A stretch of 64,000 bases of DNA from positions 496,001-560,000 of the forward strand of contig NZ_JABBFX010000002.1 of assembly GCF_012927085.1 (NCBI RefSeq), read 5' to 3'. Of the stretch, positions 51,968 to 60,751 are shown piece after piece (position 1 is the first letter of the stretch; each line of letters starts with the position of its first letter). A model generated the notes under the pieces. The model worked only from the letters and a program-made list of their open reading frames with translations. It had not been told where the DNA came from and did no database searches. The DNA is from Ramlibacter agri. Lineage in GTDB: Bacteria; Pseudomonadota; Gammaproteobacteria; Burkholderiales; Burkholderiaceae_C. A program made the position numbers and the translations under genes.

Positions 51968-54649
51968 AGACGGCGCATGACCGGCCGGCTGGCCGTCCAC
52001 GGTGTTTCCGGGACCGTCCGGCGGCGCCCAATGCGCGTCGGGCGGCGTCAAGTAGACCGGGCCCCAATGGTGCTCGGGCGGGATGGAGAAGCGCATGCCC
52101 TCCACCTCGTTGTGATGCGCATAGCCGCCGTGGAAGTTGACGTCGACGTTGCTGGACACGTTGCGGATGCGGTTGAACGCGGAGCTCCATTGCAGCGCGA
52201 TGTGGCGGATGTTGCGCACCGTGCCACCTTCCACGAGTCCGCGGTAGCTGCGCGCGATGCGCAGGTAGCCGCTGCCCTGGTCGCCCTTGTTCCAGGCGCC
52301 ATCGAGCAGGATGTCGCGCACGCGGAAGCCGTAGCTCTGCTCGATCAACAGCGGATGCCGGCCGGCGTCGATGACGCCCACGCGCTCGATGTCGGCATCC
52401 TGCGTCCACAGCAGCGAGATGGCGTCGACCGCGAAGTCCGGCAGCACGTTCTCGTACACGTGTGACACGCTGGCGATGGCGCGACCATCGGCCAGCTGCT
52501 GGATGCTGAAGTCCGCCAGCTGCACGCCGCGCACCGGCAAGGCGCGCGCAACTTCGGTTGTACTGGCGTCGAAGGACACTCCCGAAGGTTCGGAAAGATG
52601 CACGCCCGCGGCATCCACGCTCTCCACGCGCAGCAGCGCCTGCCGCAGGTAGGGATACTTGCGATTCCAGCGCTGGCTGCCGATGGAGTGCAGGAAGGCG
52701 TCGTCGTTCGGCTCGCGCAGCCACAGCAGGTCCCCGGGCTGCACCTGCAGCCGGCCCGTGACCCGCACGAGCTTCTCGTCCGGCCCCAGCGCCTGCGCCA
52801 GGCGCGCCGTGCGCTTGCCTTCTTCGCCCAGGACCTGGATCACGGCCGGCGCCGGCGCCTGCAGGTGCGACACGATGCGGGTCCGCTCGCGCCCCGCGCC
52901 GACGATGCTGACGCCGTCGCGCCGGATCACCAGCGGCTGCTTGAAATCCAGCACGCCGGCCGGCAGCCGGATCGCCACCGGCCCCGGCGGCTGGCGGTCC
53001 AGCCAGGCCTGCAGCGGCGCCGCGTCGTCCTGGCCATCGTCGGCCCGCACCCCGGGCGGCACCGTGCCCGCGGGCTGCGGCGCGGTCGCGGCGTTGGCGG
53101 GCGTCACCAGCCATGCCGTGGACGAAGGGGCCAGCCAGCCCGCAGCCGGCAGCCGCAGCGCGCTGTGCGTCAGCAGGATCACCAGGCCGAAGGCCACATA
53201 GGCCGTGAGCATCGTCGCCGTCGGCGCGAGCCGCCGCAGCAGGCCGCCCTTGGCCGCCACCGCCTGCCGGCCCCTGCCCTTGCTCCAGCTCTGGTCCGAG
53301 AGGTGGTGCCAGGCGCGGATCTTGACGATGGCGCCGATCCAGTGCGTGTAGAGCATCAGCGGGATCGTGCGCCAGGTCACGCCGTGGCCGTTGGCCGCGA
53401 TCACCGCCACCTGCACGGTGCGCACGAGCGCCGCCCAGGCGATGTACAGCGGCAGGAAGATCGGCGACTTGGTGAGGGCCATGACGGTCGCGCCGGTGAT
53501 GCCGACCAGCGAGGTCCACATCGAGATGCGCTGGTCCAGCAGCACCAGCCAGATGAACCAGCCGGTGCGCCACGGCCCCAGGGCCAGCGCCCGCGGGTTG
53601 TTGCGCATGGTGTTGCCGAACCAGCGATACGGCAGCTCCACGCTGGCGCGCAGGAAGCTCGTTTCGCGGCTTTCCAGCGAGACCACGCGGACATCCGGCA
53701 GGTACAGCATCTTCCAACCGCTTTGCAGCACGTGGAACCACGAGCTCTTGTCGTCGCCCATCAGGAAGCGGAAGCGGCCGTGCAGCCAGTGGTCGATGGT
53801 GTCGTGCTCGATGCGCTGCAGGAAGTCTTCCTGCACCACGATGCCGGTGCGGAAGGCCGAGAAGCGGCCGGTCAAGGTGAGCACCTTGTGCGACAGGCTG
53901 TGCGACTGGAACAGCACGTGGCGCTGGCCGAACTTGAGCGCGAACCAGTCGCGGTACCAGGCATCGCGGCCCGGGATGAAGGCCGTCTCGTCGGTGGTCA
54001 GCGCGCCGAGGTCGCGGAAGGCGGCGAAGAAGGGCAGCACGCGCGCCAAGGTGTCGGGCGCGAGCCAGGTGTCGCCGTCCATCAGGATGGTCACGCTGTC
54101 CGGCTCATCGTCGTGGCGGCGCGCCACGGCGCGCAGCGCATGGCCCATCGCGATGCGCTTGCCCTGGCTCTGTCGCTGGAACACCAGTTCCACCTTGTCG
54201 CGCGCGGGGTGGGCGTTGACCGCGGCGGCGATGACCGCTTCGTCCTCGTCGCTGCCCACGGCCGCCACGATGGTCGCCTTGCACGGCAGCGCGGCGATGT
54301 TGGCCATCAGCGCCTGCGTCGCCTCGGTGCTGACCCAGGCTTCCTCCAGGTAGGAAGGCACGACGATGAAGATGCGCTCCGACGTGCGCCCGCTGTCGGC
54401 CACGCGCTCCGCCGCCGCGCGCAGGCGCGGATAGTGGATCAGCGCATACCAGGCCGCGCGCAGGTAGTGCACCACCTGCCAGCCATAGCGCCAGAAGGCC
54501 AGCACGCCGAAGGCAAGCAGCACCTTGACGTGCAAGGGGTGCAGGCCTGCGCGCGCCCAATAGAGGAAAGCGTAGCTGGAAGTGCCGTACAGCAGGATCG
54601 GCAATACCGCGGAGCGCAGCGCCTGCAGGCGGGCGGAGCGCGCGGTCAT
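51965..54649 (-). CDS. Alg8-like glycosyltransferase fused to a C-terminal right-handed beta-helix domain
   Basis: 894 residues against roughly 490 for Alg8. Part 1 (1-500): two N-terminal membrane helices (about 10-30, 40-60), then a cytoplasmic GT2 domain (90-345) with FIVVPSYLEE, the DGDT motif at 191-194, TTDETAF, and MGDDKSSWF at 297-305, which resembles the Alg8 motif. Further membrane helices lie at about 363-415 and 476-497. Part 2 (535-870): a pectate-lyase-like beta-helix with repeated strands such as GVSIVGAGRERTRIVSHL, VQLADFSIQQLADGRAIASVSHVYENV and NIRHIALQWSSAFNRIRNV. It probably polymerises an acidic sugar and acts on or holds the chain in the periplasm. It overlaps the alg44-like stop. 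Confidence 0.85.
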   Translation of the reverse strand: MTARSARLQALRSAVLPILLYGTSSYAFLYWARAGLHPLHVKVLLAFGVLAFWRYGWQVVHYLRAAWYALIHYPRLRAAAERVADSGRTSERIFIVVPSYLEEAWVSTEATQALMANIAALPCKATIVAAVGSDEDEAVIAAAVNAHPARDKVELVFQRQSQGKRIAMGHALRAVARRHDDEPDSVTILMDGDTWLAPDTLARVLPFFAAFRDLGALTTDETAFIPGRDAWYRDWFALKFGQRHVLFQSHSLSHKVLTLTGRFSAFRTGIVVQEDFLQRIEHDTIDHWLHGRFRFLMGDDKSSWFHVLQSGWKMLYLPDVRVVSLESRETSFLRASVELPYRWFGNTMRNNPRALALGPWRTGWFIWLVLLDQRISMWTSLVGITGATVMALTKSPIFLPLYIAWAALVRTVQVAVIAANGHGVTWRTIPLMLYTHWIGAIVKIRAWHHLSDQSWSKGRGRQAVAAKGGLLRRLAPTATMLTAYVAFGLVILLTHSALRLPAAGWLAPSSTAWLVTPANAATAPQPAGTVPPGVRADDGQDDAAPLQAWLDRQPPGPVAIRLPAGVLDFKQPLVIRRDGVSIVGAGRERTRIVSHLQAPAPAVIQVLGEEGKRTARLAQALGPDEKLVRVTGRLQVQPGDLLWLREPNDDAFLHSIGSQRWNRKYPYLRQALLRVESVDAAGVHLSEPSGVSFDASTTEVARALPVRGVQLADFSIQQLADGRAIASVSHVYENVLPDFAVDAISLLWTQDADIERVGVIDAGRHPLLIEQSYGFRVRDILLDGAWNKGDQGSGYLRIARSYRGLVEGGTVRNIRHIALQWSSAFNRIRNVSSNVDVNFHGGYAHHNEVEGMRFSIPPEHHWGPVYLTPPDAHWAPPDGPGNTVDGQPAGHAPS

Positions 54650-56040
54650 GACCAGGGCAGCGAGGGGTTCCGGATCCAGACGTTCACGCGCGCATTGGCC
54701 GGCAGCCGCACCTGGCGGTCGTCGAAGTCGACCTTCACCAGGGTCTGGTCGAGCCCGCCCTCCTGCGTGACGGCGGCCGCCGCCGAAGCCGCGGCCAGGC
54801 CGATGGCGGAGATCCGCGCCGGATACTGCCTGTTCTCGAAGGGCACCGCCACCGTGGCCGGCATGCCGGGCCGCAGCTTCACCGCGTCCTCGTTGGGCAG
54901 GCGCAGCAGCACGCTGGGCGTGACGTCGGCCTCCAGCAGCACCACCGGGTCGCGCGCGGCCACGAACTCGCCGTTCACGTGCTCCACGGTGAACACCTTG
55001 CCCTTCATCGGGGCGCGCACGATGCTGTCTTCGTCCTGGCGCGCCAGCAGTTCCTTCTTGGCCGCCAGCTCCAGCTGCAATCGGCTCAGGTTGTCGGAGG
55101 CGTTGATGCTCTGGCTGTGCGTGGCGCTGTCGGCCACCTGCCGCAGGTAGTCGTTGCGCATGGCTTGCGCCTGGTCGTTCACCACCAGCATGTCGCGCTG
55201 CGTGATGACGCCGGCTTCGTACAGCTTGCGCGCGTTCGCCAGTTCGCCCTGGCGGTCGGCCCAGTTGCGCCGCAGCGAATCCAGCAGGCCGGCATCGGCG
55301 CCGCGGCGCTCGCGTGCGAGGCGCGCCTGCTCGGCGACCAGCAGCGCGATGTGCTGCTCCAGCGCCCGCACCTCGGTGCGCAGCTGCGGGTTGTCGACCG
55401 TGAACAGCGCCGTGCCCGGCTCCACGCGCGAACCAGGCTGTACGAGCAGTCGTACAAGCTGGCCGTCGTGGTTGGCGGTGACGCGCGCAATGCTGCCGCT
55501 CGCGAAACCGGTGCCCTGCAACTGGTATGTCAAGTTGTACCAGACGATGCCCACCGCCGCGCCCACCACCGCCAGGCCCAGCAACACTGCGCCGGCCATG
55601 CGCGCGCGATTCGGGCGCGGCAGGCCTTCGCCGCCTTGCAGCAGCAGCGGCGCGTGCACCGGCGTGCCCGTGCCCGGCAGCGCGACCACCGCGACGATGT
55701 CGTCGACCTCGCCCAGCTTGCCGTCCAGCGACAGCTCGATGTAGTGGCGCAGGATGCGCCGGTTGCGCGGCGACAGCTCGTGGAACTCGAAGCCGTGCAC
55801 GCTGCCGTGGCGGCTGCGGTAGGCCAGCTGCACCGGGATCAGCAAGGTCGAGTCGCGCATCGGGAAGCTCAGCCTGGCATCGACGACCTCGCCGGGCTGC
55901 GGGACGGGCTCCAGGTCGGTGAGGCCCACGCCGGTGGTGGACCAGTCGTGCGCCGCATGCGTGCGGCCGGCGATCTCGACGTGCAGCGGGATCGCGACCC
56001 GCATCGCCTTGCGTGGCAGGTTCGCTTCGCGCGAAATCAT
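54646..56040 (-). CDS. Alg44-like c-di-GMP-binding (PilZ) membrane-fusion protein
   Basis: 464 residues. The N-terminal PilZ domain has an intact c-di-GMP motif set, R10-K-A-M-R14 and D32-W-S34-T-T-G37. A single membrane helix lies at about 148-170. A HlyD-like periplasmic part follows, with lipoyl half GSIARVTANHDGQLVRLLVQPGSRVEPGTALF, a long alpha-hairpin (about 225-335) and the returning half IVRAPMKGKVFTVEHVNGEFV. Same plan as alginate Alg44, which activates Alg8 on binding c-di-GMP. First gene of this two-gene operon; its stop overlaps the glycosyltransferase start. Confidence 0.9.
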   Translation of the reverse strand: MISREANLPRKAMRVAIPLHVEIAGRTHAAHDWSTTGVGLTDLEPVPQPGEVVDARLSFPMRDSTLLIPVQLAYRSRHGSVHGFEFHELSPRNRRILRHYIELSLDGKLGEVDDIVAVVALPGTGTPVHAPLLLQGGEGLPRPNRARMAGAVLLGLAVVGAAVGIVWYNLTYQLQGTGFASGSIARVTANHDGQLVRLLVQPGSRVEPGTALFTVDNPQLRTEVRALEQHIALLVAEQARLARERRGADAGLLDSLRRNWADRQGELANARKLYEAGVITQRDMLVVNDQAQAMRNDYLRQVADSATHSQSINASDNLSRLQLELAAKKELLARQDEDSIVRAPMKGKVFTVEHVNGEFVAARDPVVLLEADVTPSVLLRLPNEDAVKLRPGMPATVAVPFENRQYPARISAIGLAAASAAAAVTQEGGLDQTLVKVDFDDRQVRLPANARVNVWIRNPSLPWS

Positions 56041-56229
56041 GGCAGTGCTCCCTCTGGATTCGAGAGCGCATGGTCACAAGTGCAACAAATGCGGCGCCAC
56101 CGGAATTGACTCGACCAGTCGTAGGAGCCTGCCTACTCCGCAAACAGATGCGCAAGAGCCGACGCGCGCCCGGCCCGCGGCCTAGCCTGTGCGTTCGCCG
56201 CAGACGCATGCGGAGGGAGTACTGCAGCA
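56041..56229. promoter_or_regulatory. Divergent control region between the Alg44-like gene and ugd
   Basis: The 189-base gap holds the promoters of both directions. A small inverted repeat GTAGG (56121-56125) / CCTAC (56132-56136) lies near the middle. GGAGGGAG lies 10-17 bases before the ugd ATG. No clear sigma-54 or AlgU-type promoter was recognised. Confidence 0.4.
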
Positions 56230-57732
56230 ATGAACGTCACCATCATCGGGACCGGCTACGTGGGCCTGGTCACCGGCGCCTGCCTCGCCGAACTGGGGAA
56301 CAACGTGTTCTGCCTCGACGTCGACCAGGCCAAGATCCACCTGCTGAACGCGGGCGGCATGCCGATCCACGAGCCGGGGCTGGAGGAGATCATCGCGCGC
56401 AACGTGGAGGAAGGACGCCTCGTGTTCTCCTCCGACCCCGCCGCGGCCACCGCCTTCGCCGATGTGCAGTTCATCGCCGTCGGCACGCCGCCCGACGAGG
56501 ACGGGGCCGCGGACCTGCAGTACGTGCTGGCCGCCGCGCGCAGCATCGGCCGCCACATGCAGGGCTTCAAGGCCGTCGTCGACAAGTCCACGGTGCCCGT
56601 GGGGACGGCGGAAAAGGTGGCGGCCGCGATCCGCGAGGAGCTGGCCGCACGCGGCGCCGACATCGAATTCGCGGTGGCGAGCAACCCCGAGTTCCTGAAG
56701 GAAGGGGCGGCAGTGGAGGACTTCATGCGGCCGGACCGCATCGTGCTGGGCGTGGACGAGACGCCCGCCGGCGAGCGCGCGCTCGCTTTGCTGCGCGAGC
56801 TGTACCGCCCGTTCAACCGCAACCACGAGCGCACGCGCGTGATGGACGTGCGCAGCGCGGAGTTCACCAAGTACGCTGCCAACGCGATGCTGGCCACCCG
56901 CATCAGCTTCATGAACGAACTGGCCAACCTGGCCGACCGCGTCGGCGCCGACATCGAGCTGGTGCGCCAGGGCATAGGCTCCGACCCGCGCATCGGCTAC
57001 AGCTTCCTCTATGCCGGCACCGGTTATGGCGGCAGCTGCTTCCCCAAGGACGTCGACGCGCTGTGCCGCACCGCCAGCGAGAACGGCCATGGGCTGCAGA
57101 TCCTGGATGCAGTGCAGCGCGTGAACCAGGCGCAGAAGAAGGTGCTGCTGGAGAAGGTCTGGGCGCAGTTCGGCCGCCGGCTCGCGGGCCGCTCCTTCGC
57201 CGTGTGGGGGCTCGCCTTCAAGCCCGGCACCGACGACATGCGCGAGGCGCCCAGCCGCTCCATCATCGAGGCGCTGCTGCGCGCCGGCGCCACGGTGCGC
57301 GCGCACGACCCGGTGGCGCAGGAGCAGGCAGCGCGCGCGCTGGCCGGCGACCTGGCCGACCATCCCGAGCTGCTGCGCAACCTGACCTTCGTGCCCAAGC
57401 CGCTGGATGCCGCGCAAGGCGCGGATGCACTGATCGTGCTGACCGAGTGGAAGAGCTACAAGAGCCCGAACCTGCGGGCGCTGCGGGAGGCCTTGCGTTC
57501 ACCGCTGGTGCTGGATGGGCGGAACATCTATGACCTGCACGCGATGGCGGCGGCGGGGCTGACGTACCTGGGGATCGGGCGGAACAACCTGGCGTTGTTG
57601 AAGGAGCAGATGCAGGTCGCGCCGATCACGGTGGCGAACGAGGTCACCAGGGAGGAGCCGATCGAGGTGCTGGTGGAGCTCGCGGCGCAGGCGGCCGCGG
57701 AGACGAAGGCGCTCGGCGAGGAAGCATCCTGA
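56230..57732 (+). CDS. ugd: UDP-glucose 6-dehydrogenase (GDP-mannose dehydrogenase family)
   Basis: 500 residues. The NAD motif GTGYVG is at the N terminus, SNPEFLKEG and [20 protein letters not shown] follow, and the catalytic Cys lies in [33 protein letters not shown] leads the UDP-binding domain. It makes UDP-glucuronate (or GDP-mannuronate if AlgD-like); the family cannot be told apart with certainty by eye. It is divergent from the Alg44-like/glycosyltransferase operon, the natural consumer of an activated uronic acid. A C-terminal tail of about 45 residues (Ala/Glu-rich) goes past the usual length of roughly 450. Confidence 0.88.
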   Translation: MNVTIIGTGYVGLVTGACLAELGNNVFCLDVDQAKIHLLNAGGMPIHEPGLEEIIARNVEEGRLVFSSDPAAATAFADVQFIAVGTPPDEDGAADLQYVLAAARSIGRHMQGFKAVVDKSTVPVGTAEKVAAAIREELAARGADIEFAVASNPEFLKEGAAVEDFMRPDRIVLGVDETPAGERALALLRELYRPFNRNHERTRVMDVRSAEFTKYAANAMLATRISFMNELANLADRVGADIELVRQGIGSDPRIGYSFLYAGTGYGGSCFPKDVDALCRTASENGHGLQILDAVQRVNQAQKKVLLEKVWAQFGRRLAGRSFAVWGLAFKPGTDDMREAPSRSIIEALLRAGATVRAHDPVAQEQAARALAGDLADHPELLRNLTFVPKPLDAAQGADALIVLTEWKSYKSPNLRALREALRSPLVLDGRNIYDLHAMAAAGLTYLGIGRNNLALLKEQMQVAPITVANEVTREEPIEVLVELAAQAAAETKALGEEAS

Positions 57733-57740
57733 CGAACCCT

Positions 57741-57810
57741 GTAGGGTGCGCAGCTTGCTGCGCACCTCACGAGGAGCATCGCGCGGTGCGCAGCAAGCTG
57801 CGCACCCTAC
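57741..57810. repeat. REPIN-like pair of inverted palindromic repeats (57741-57768 and 57783-57810)
   Basis: Copies are reverse complements over 28 bases with one mismatch, spaced 14 bases, with the AGCTTGCT-type core. They lie between the ugd and spoVR 3' ends, next to a hairpin terminator. Confidence 0.88.
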
Positions 57811-57830
57811 ATTTCGAGACCCGGAATTGA

Positions 57831-57852
57831 GAAGCGGCCCGAGGGCCGCTTC
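57831..57852. terminator. Terminator-like hairpin after spoVR
   Basis: GAAGCGGCCC (57831-57840) and GGGCCGCTTC (57843-57852) form a ten-pair stem with a two-base gap, next to the spoVR stop at 57854. No long T-run on either side; it could end the convergent ugd and spoVR transcripts. Confidence 0.6.
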
Positions 57853-57853
57853 T

Positions 57854-59404
57854 TCAATGCACCGCCGCCGGCGGTGTCACTTCCCAGTGCTGCATCACGC
57901 GGTCGTGGCCGTCCACGCTTTCCAGCCGGACGCGGAAGCCCCACAGGCGGGCGACGTGCTTCACCACTTCCTCTGCGCTGTTGTCCAGCGGACGGTCGCT
58001 GTGGCGAATGTGGCGCAGGGTCAGCGAGCGGTCGCCGCGCGCATTGACGTTCCACACCTGGATGTTCGGCTCGCGCCAGCCCAGGTCGTGCTGCCGCGAC
58101 AGCGACTCGCGCAGGCGCCGGTAGCCGTTGTCGTCGTGGATGGCGGAGACCAGCAGCTCGGATTGCGCCGAGTCGTCCATGATGGCGAACAGGCGCAGGT
58201 CGCGCATCAGCTTGGGCGACAGGTACTGGCCGATGAAGCTCTCGTCCTTGAAGTGCCGCATCGCGTAGTCCAGCGACTTGATCCAGTCGCTGCCCGCCAG
58301 GTCCGGGAACCACTCGCGGTCCTCGTCGGTCGGGTTCTGGCAGATGCGCTTGATGTCCGTGAACATGGCGAAGCCCAGCGCATACGGGTTGATGCCGCTA
58401 TAGGCCGGATGCGTCACCGGCGGCTGGAACACCACGTTGGTGTGCGAGCTGAGGATCTCCATCATGTAGCCGTCCGAGAGCATGCCCTCGTCGTACATGG
58501 TGTTCAGCAGCGTGTAGTGCCAGAACGTGGCCCAGCCCTCGTTCATCACCTGCGTCTGCCGCTGCGGATAGAAGTACTGCGCGATCTTGCGCACGATGCG
58601 CACGATCTCACGCTGCCAGGGCTCCAGCAGCGGCGCGTTCTTCTCGATGAAGTACAGGATGTTTTCCTGCGGCTCCTCGGGGAAGCGGCGCGTCTTCTTC
58701 TCGGCCTGCTTGCCGGCCTTGGCGGGCAGCGTGCGCCACATGTCGTTGACCTGCTGCTGCAGGTAGTCCTCGCGGTCCTTGCGGCGCTGCTCCTCCTCCA
58801 CCATGGAGATCTTCTGCGGCCGGCGATAGCGGTCCACGCCGTAGTTCATCAGCGCATGGCAGGCGTCCAGCACCTGTTCCACCGCGTCGATGCCGTGGCG
58901 CTCCTCGCATTCGGTGACGAAGCTCTTGGCATAGACCAGGTAGTCGATGATCGAGCTGGCGTCCGTCCACATCCGGAACAGGTAGTTGCCCTTGAAGAAG
59001 GAGTTGTGCCCGAAGCAGGCGTGCGCCATCACCAGCGCCTGCATCGGCATCGTGTTCTCCTCCATGAGGTAGGCGATGCAGGGATCGGAGTTGATCACGA
59101 TCTCGTACGCCAGCCCCATGTGGCCGCGGCGGTAGCTCTTCTCGCTCTGGATGAAGTGCTTGCCGTAGGACCAGTGGCGGTAGTTCACCGGCATGCCCAC
59201 CGAGGCATAGGCGTCGAGCATCTGCTCGGACGAGATCAGTTCCAGCTGGCTCGGATAGGTGTCCAGGCCGAAGCGTTCCGCCGTGCGGCGGATCGCCTGG
59301 AAGTAGGTTTCGATCAGGTCGAAGTTCCAGTCGGACGGGCTCGGCAGGCGCCGGCTCTCGTCCTTCTTCGCGTCCGACGGGGTAAGGAGTTCGGCTTCCA
59401 TCAT
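57854..59404 (-). CDS. spoVR: SpoVR/YcgB family protein
   Basis: 516 residues, standard for YcgB. Characteristic stretches are WNFDLIETYFQAIRRTAERFGLDTYPSQLELISSEQMLDAY, YRHWSYGKHF, GHNSFFKGNYLF, VMNEGWATFWHYTLL and YSGINPYALGFAMF. It was named for Bacillus spore-coat assembly but in proteobacteria forms a conserved unit with prkA and yeaH of the general stress response. Biochemical function is unknown. The start overlaps the yeaH stop (ATGA). Confidence 0.93.
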   Translation of the reverse strand: MMEAELLTPSDAKKDESRRLPSPSDWNFDLIETYFQAIRRTAERFGLDTYPSQLELISSEQMLDAYASVGMPVNYRHWSYGKHFIQSEKSYRRGHMGLAYEIVINSDPCIAYLMEENTMPMQALVMAHACFGHNSFFKGNYLFRMWTDASSIIDYLVYAKSFVTECEERHGIDAVEQVLDACHALMNYGVDRYRRPQKISMVEEEQRRKDREDYLQQQVNDMWRTLPAKAGKQAEKKTRRFPEEPQENILYFIEKNAPLLEPWQREIVRIVRKIAQYFYPQRQTQVMNEGWATFWHYTLLNTMYDEGMLSDGYMMEILSSHTNVVFQPPVTHPAYSGINPYALGFAMFTDIKRICQNPTDEDREWFPDLAGSDWIKSLDYAMRHFKDESFIGQYLSPKLMRDLRLFAIMDDSAQSELLVSAIHDDNGYRRLRESLSRQHDLGWREPNIQVWNVNARGDRSLTLRHIRHSDRPLDNSAEEVVKHVARLWGFRVRLESVDGHDRVMQHWEVTPPAAVH

Positions 59405-60669
59405 GCGGCCTGCGGAGTCTTCTTGAACAGGTCCCGGAACACCGGGAAGATTTGCGAGGGCGTGCAGATCTTCTGCATGGCGAAGTGCGGGTTGGCGTCA
59501 CGCACGCGCGTGTACTCCTCCCACAGGTTCTGGTCCTCGTCGGCCACCTGCACGTAGGCGTAGTAGCGCACCAGCGGCAGGATCTTGTTGTCCAGGAGCT
59601 CGCGGCACTTGGACGAATCCTGCTGCCAGTTGTCGCCGTCCGAGGCCTGCGCGCCGTAGATGTTCCACTCGCTGCCCATGTAGCGCTCGCGGATGATGTC
59701 GTTCATCAGCGTGAGCGCGCTTGAGACGACCGTGCCGCCGGACTCCGTGGCGTGGAAGAACTCGTCTTCCGTCACCTCGGCCGCCTGCGTGTGGTGGCGG
59801 ATGAACACCACCTCGGTCTTCTCGTAGTGCTTGGACAGAAACAGGTACAGCAGGATGAAGAAGCGCTTGGCGAGGTCCTTGCGCGACTCGTCCATCGAGC
59901 CCGAGACGTCCATCAGGCAGAACATCACGGCCTTGCTGGTGGGCTTGGGCTCGCGGATGCGGTTGCGGTAGCGCAGGTCGAAGGGGTCCAGGAACGGCAC
60001 GCGCTTCAGCCGCGCGCGCAGTTCTTCCACCACTACGCGCTGCTTCTCGAGCTCGGCCTCGGTGCCGCTTGCCTCCAGCAAGGCCAGTTGCTGTTCGGCC
60101 TCCTTCAGCTCGCGGCGCGGGTCGCCGCCCATCGCGATGCGGCGGGCGAGGCCCACGCGCATCGAGCGCACCACGTGCAGGCTGGTCGGGTTGCCCTCGG
60201 AGATGAAGCCGGCGCGGCGCATCTTCCATTCGGGCACGTCGGCCAGCAGCTGGGTGCGCAGCATGCGCGGGAGCGCCAGGTCGTCGAAGAAGTAGTTCAT
60301 GAACTCTTCGCGCGAGATGCGGAAGACGAAATCGTCCTCGCCCTGGCCATCCGGCGAAGCGCCGCTGCCGTTGCCGCCCCCGCCGCCGCCCTGCGGCCGC
60401 TGGATGCGGTCGCCGCGCACGTACTCCTGGTTGCCCGGGTGCACCAGCTCGCGGCTGCCGCCCGGCGCGTGGCCGAACACCGGCTCGGTCACATCGCGGC
60501 GGGGCAGCGTGATGTCCGCGCCCCCCTCGATGTCCTTGATGCCGCGGTCACCGACCGCCTTGCGCACGGCTTCCTTGATCTGGTCCCGGTAGCGCCTGAG
60601 GAAGCGCTCCCGGTTGCCGATCGACTTGTTTTTCCCCGACAGGCGCCGGTCGATGACCTGGTGGAGCAT
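59401..60669 (-). CDS. yeaH: YeaH/DUF444 family protein (VWA-like)
   Basis: 422 residues. The start MLHQVIDRRLSGKNKSIGNRERFLRRYRDQIKEAVRKAV is typical; a GTG ten codons earlier is less likely. A Gly-rich linker lies near residues 95-100. The C-terminal von Willebrand A-like domain has the metal-site motif DVSGSMDES. It is probably the VWA partner of the PrkA ATPase/kinase, like a MoxR-VWA pair, in the stress operon. Confidence 0.92.
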   Translation of the reverse strand: MLHQVIDRRLSGKNKSIGNRERFLRRYRDQIKEAVRKAVGDRGIKDIEGGADITLPRRDVTEPVFGHAPGGSRELVHPGNQEYVRGDRIQRPQGGGGGGNGSGASPDGQGEDDFVFRISREEFMNYFFDDLALPRMLRTQLLADVPEWKMRRAGFISEGNPTSLHVVRSMRVGLARRIAMGGDPRRELKEAEQQLALLEASGTEAELEKQRVVVEELRARLKRVPFLDPFDLRYRNRIREPKPTSKAVMFCLMDVSGSMDESRKDLAKRFFILLYLFLSKHYEKTEVVFIRHHTQAAEVTEDEFFHATESGGTVVSSALTLMNDIIRERYMGSEWNIYGAQASDGDNWQQDSSKCRELLDNKILPLVRYYAYVQVADEDQNLWEEYTRVRDANPHFAMQKICTPSQIFPVFRDLFKKTPQAA

Positions 60670-60751
60670 GGTCCGCTCGCCAGGTATTCTGTTGGTCACT
60701 GGGCGGCCCTTCCTCTTAAAAGGTCTCGATGATGGTGGACAGCCTCGTTCG

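Noticed and set aside
51965-54649. Split into two genes (glycosyltransferase and beta-helix protein)
   Set aside because: One uninterrupted frame runs through the junction (residues 500-535) and no ribosome site with an in-frame ATG starts a second gene there.
52598-55150. 850-residue + strand open frame
   Set aside because: Antisense to the glycosyltransferase fusion and the Alg44-like gene, with composition typical of a shadow frame.
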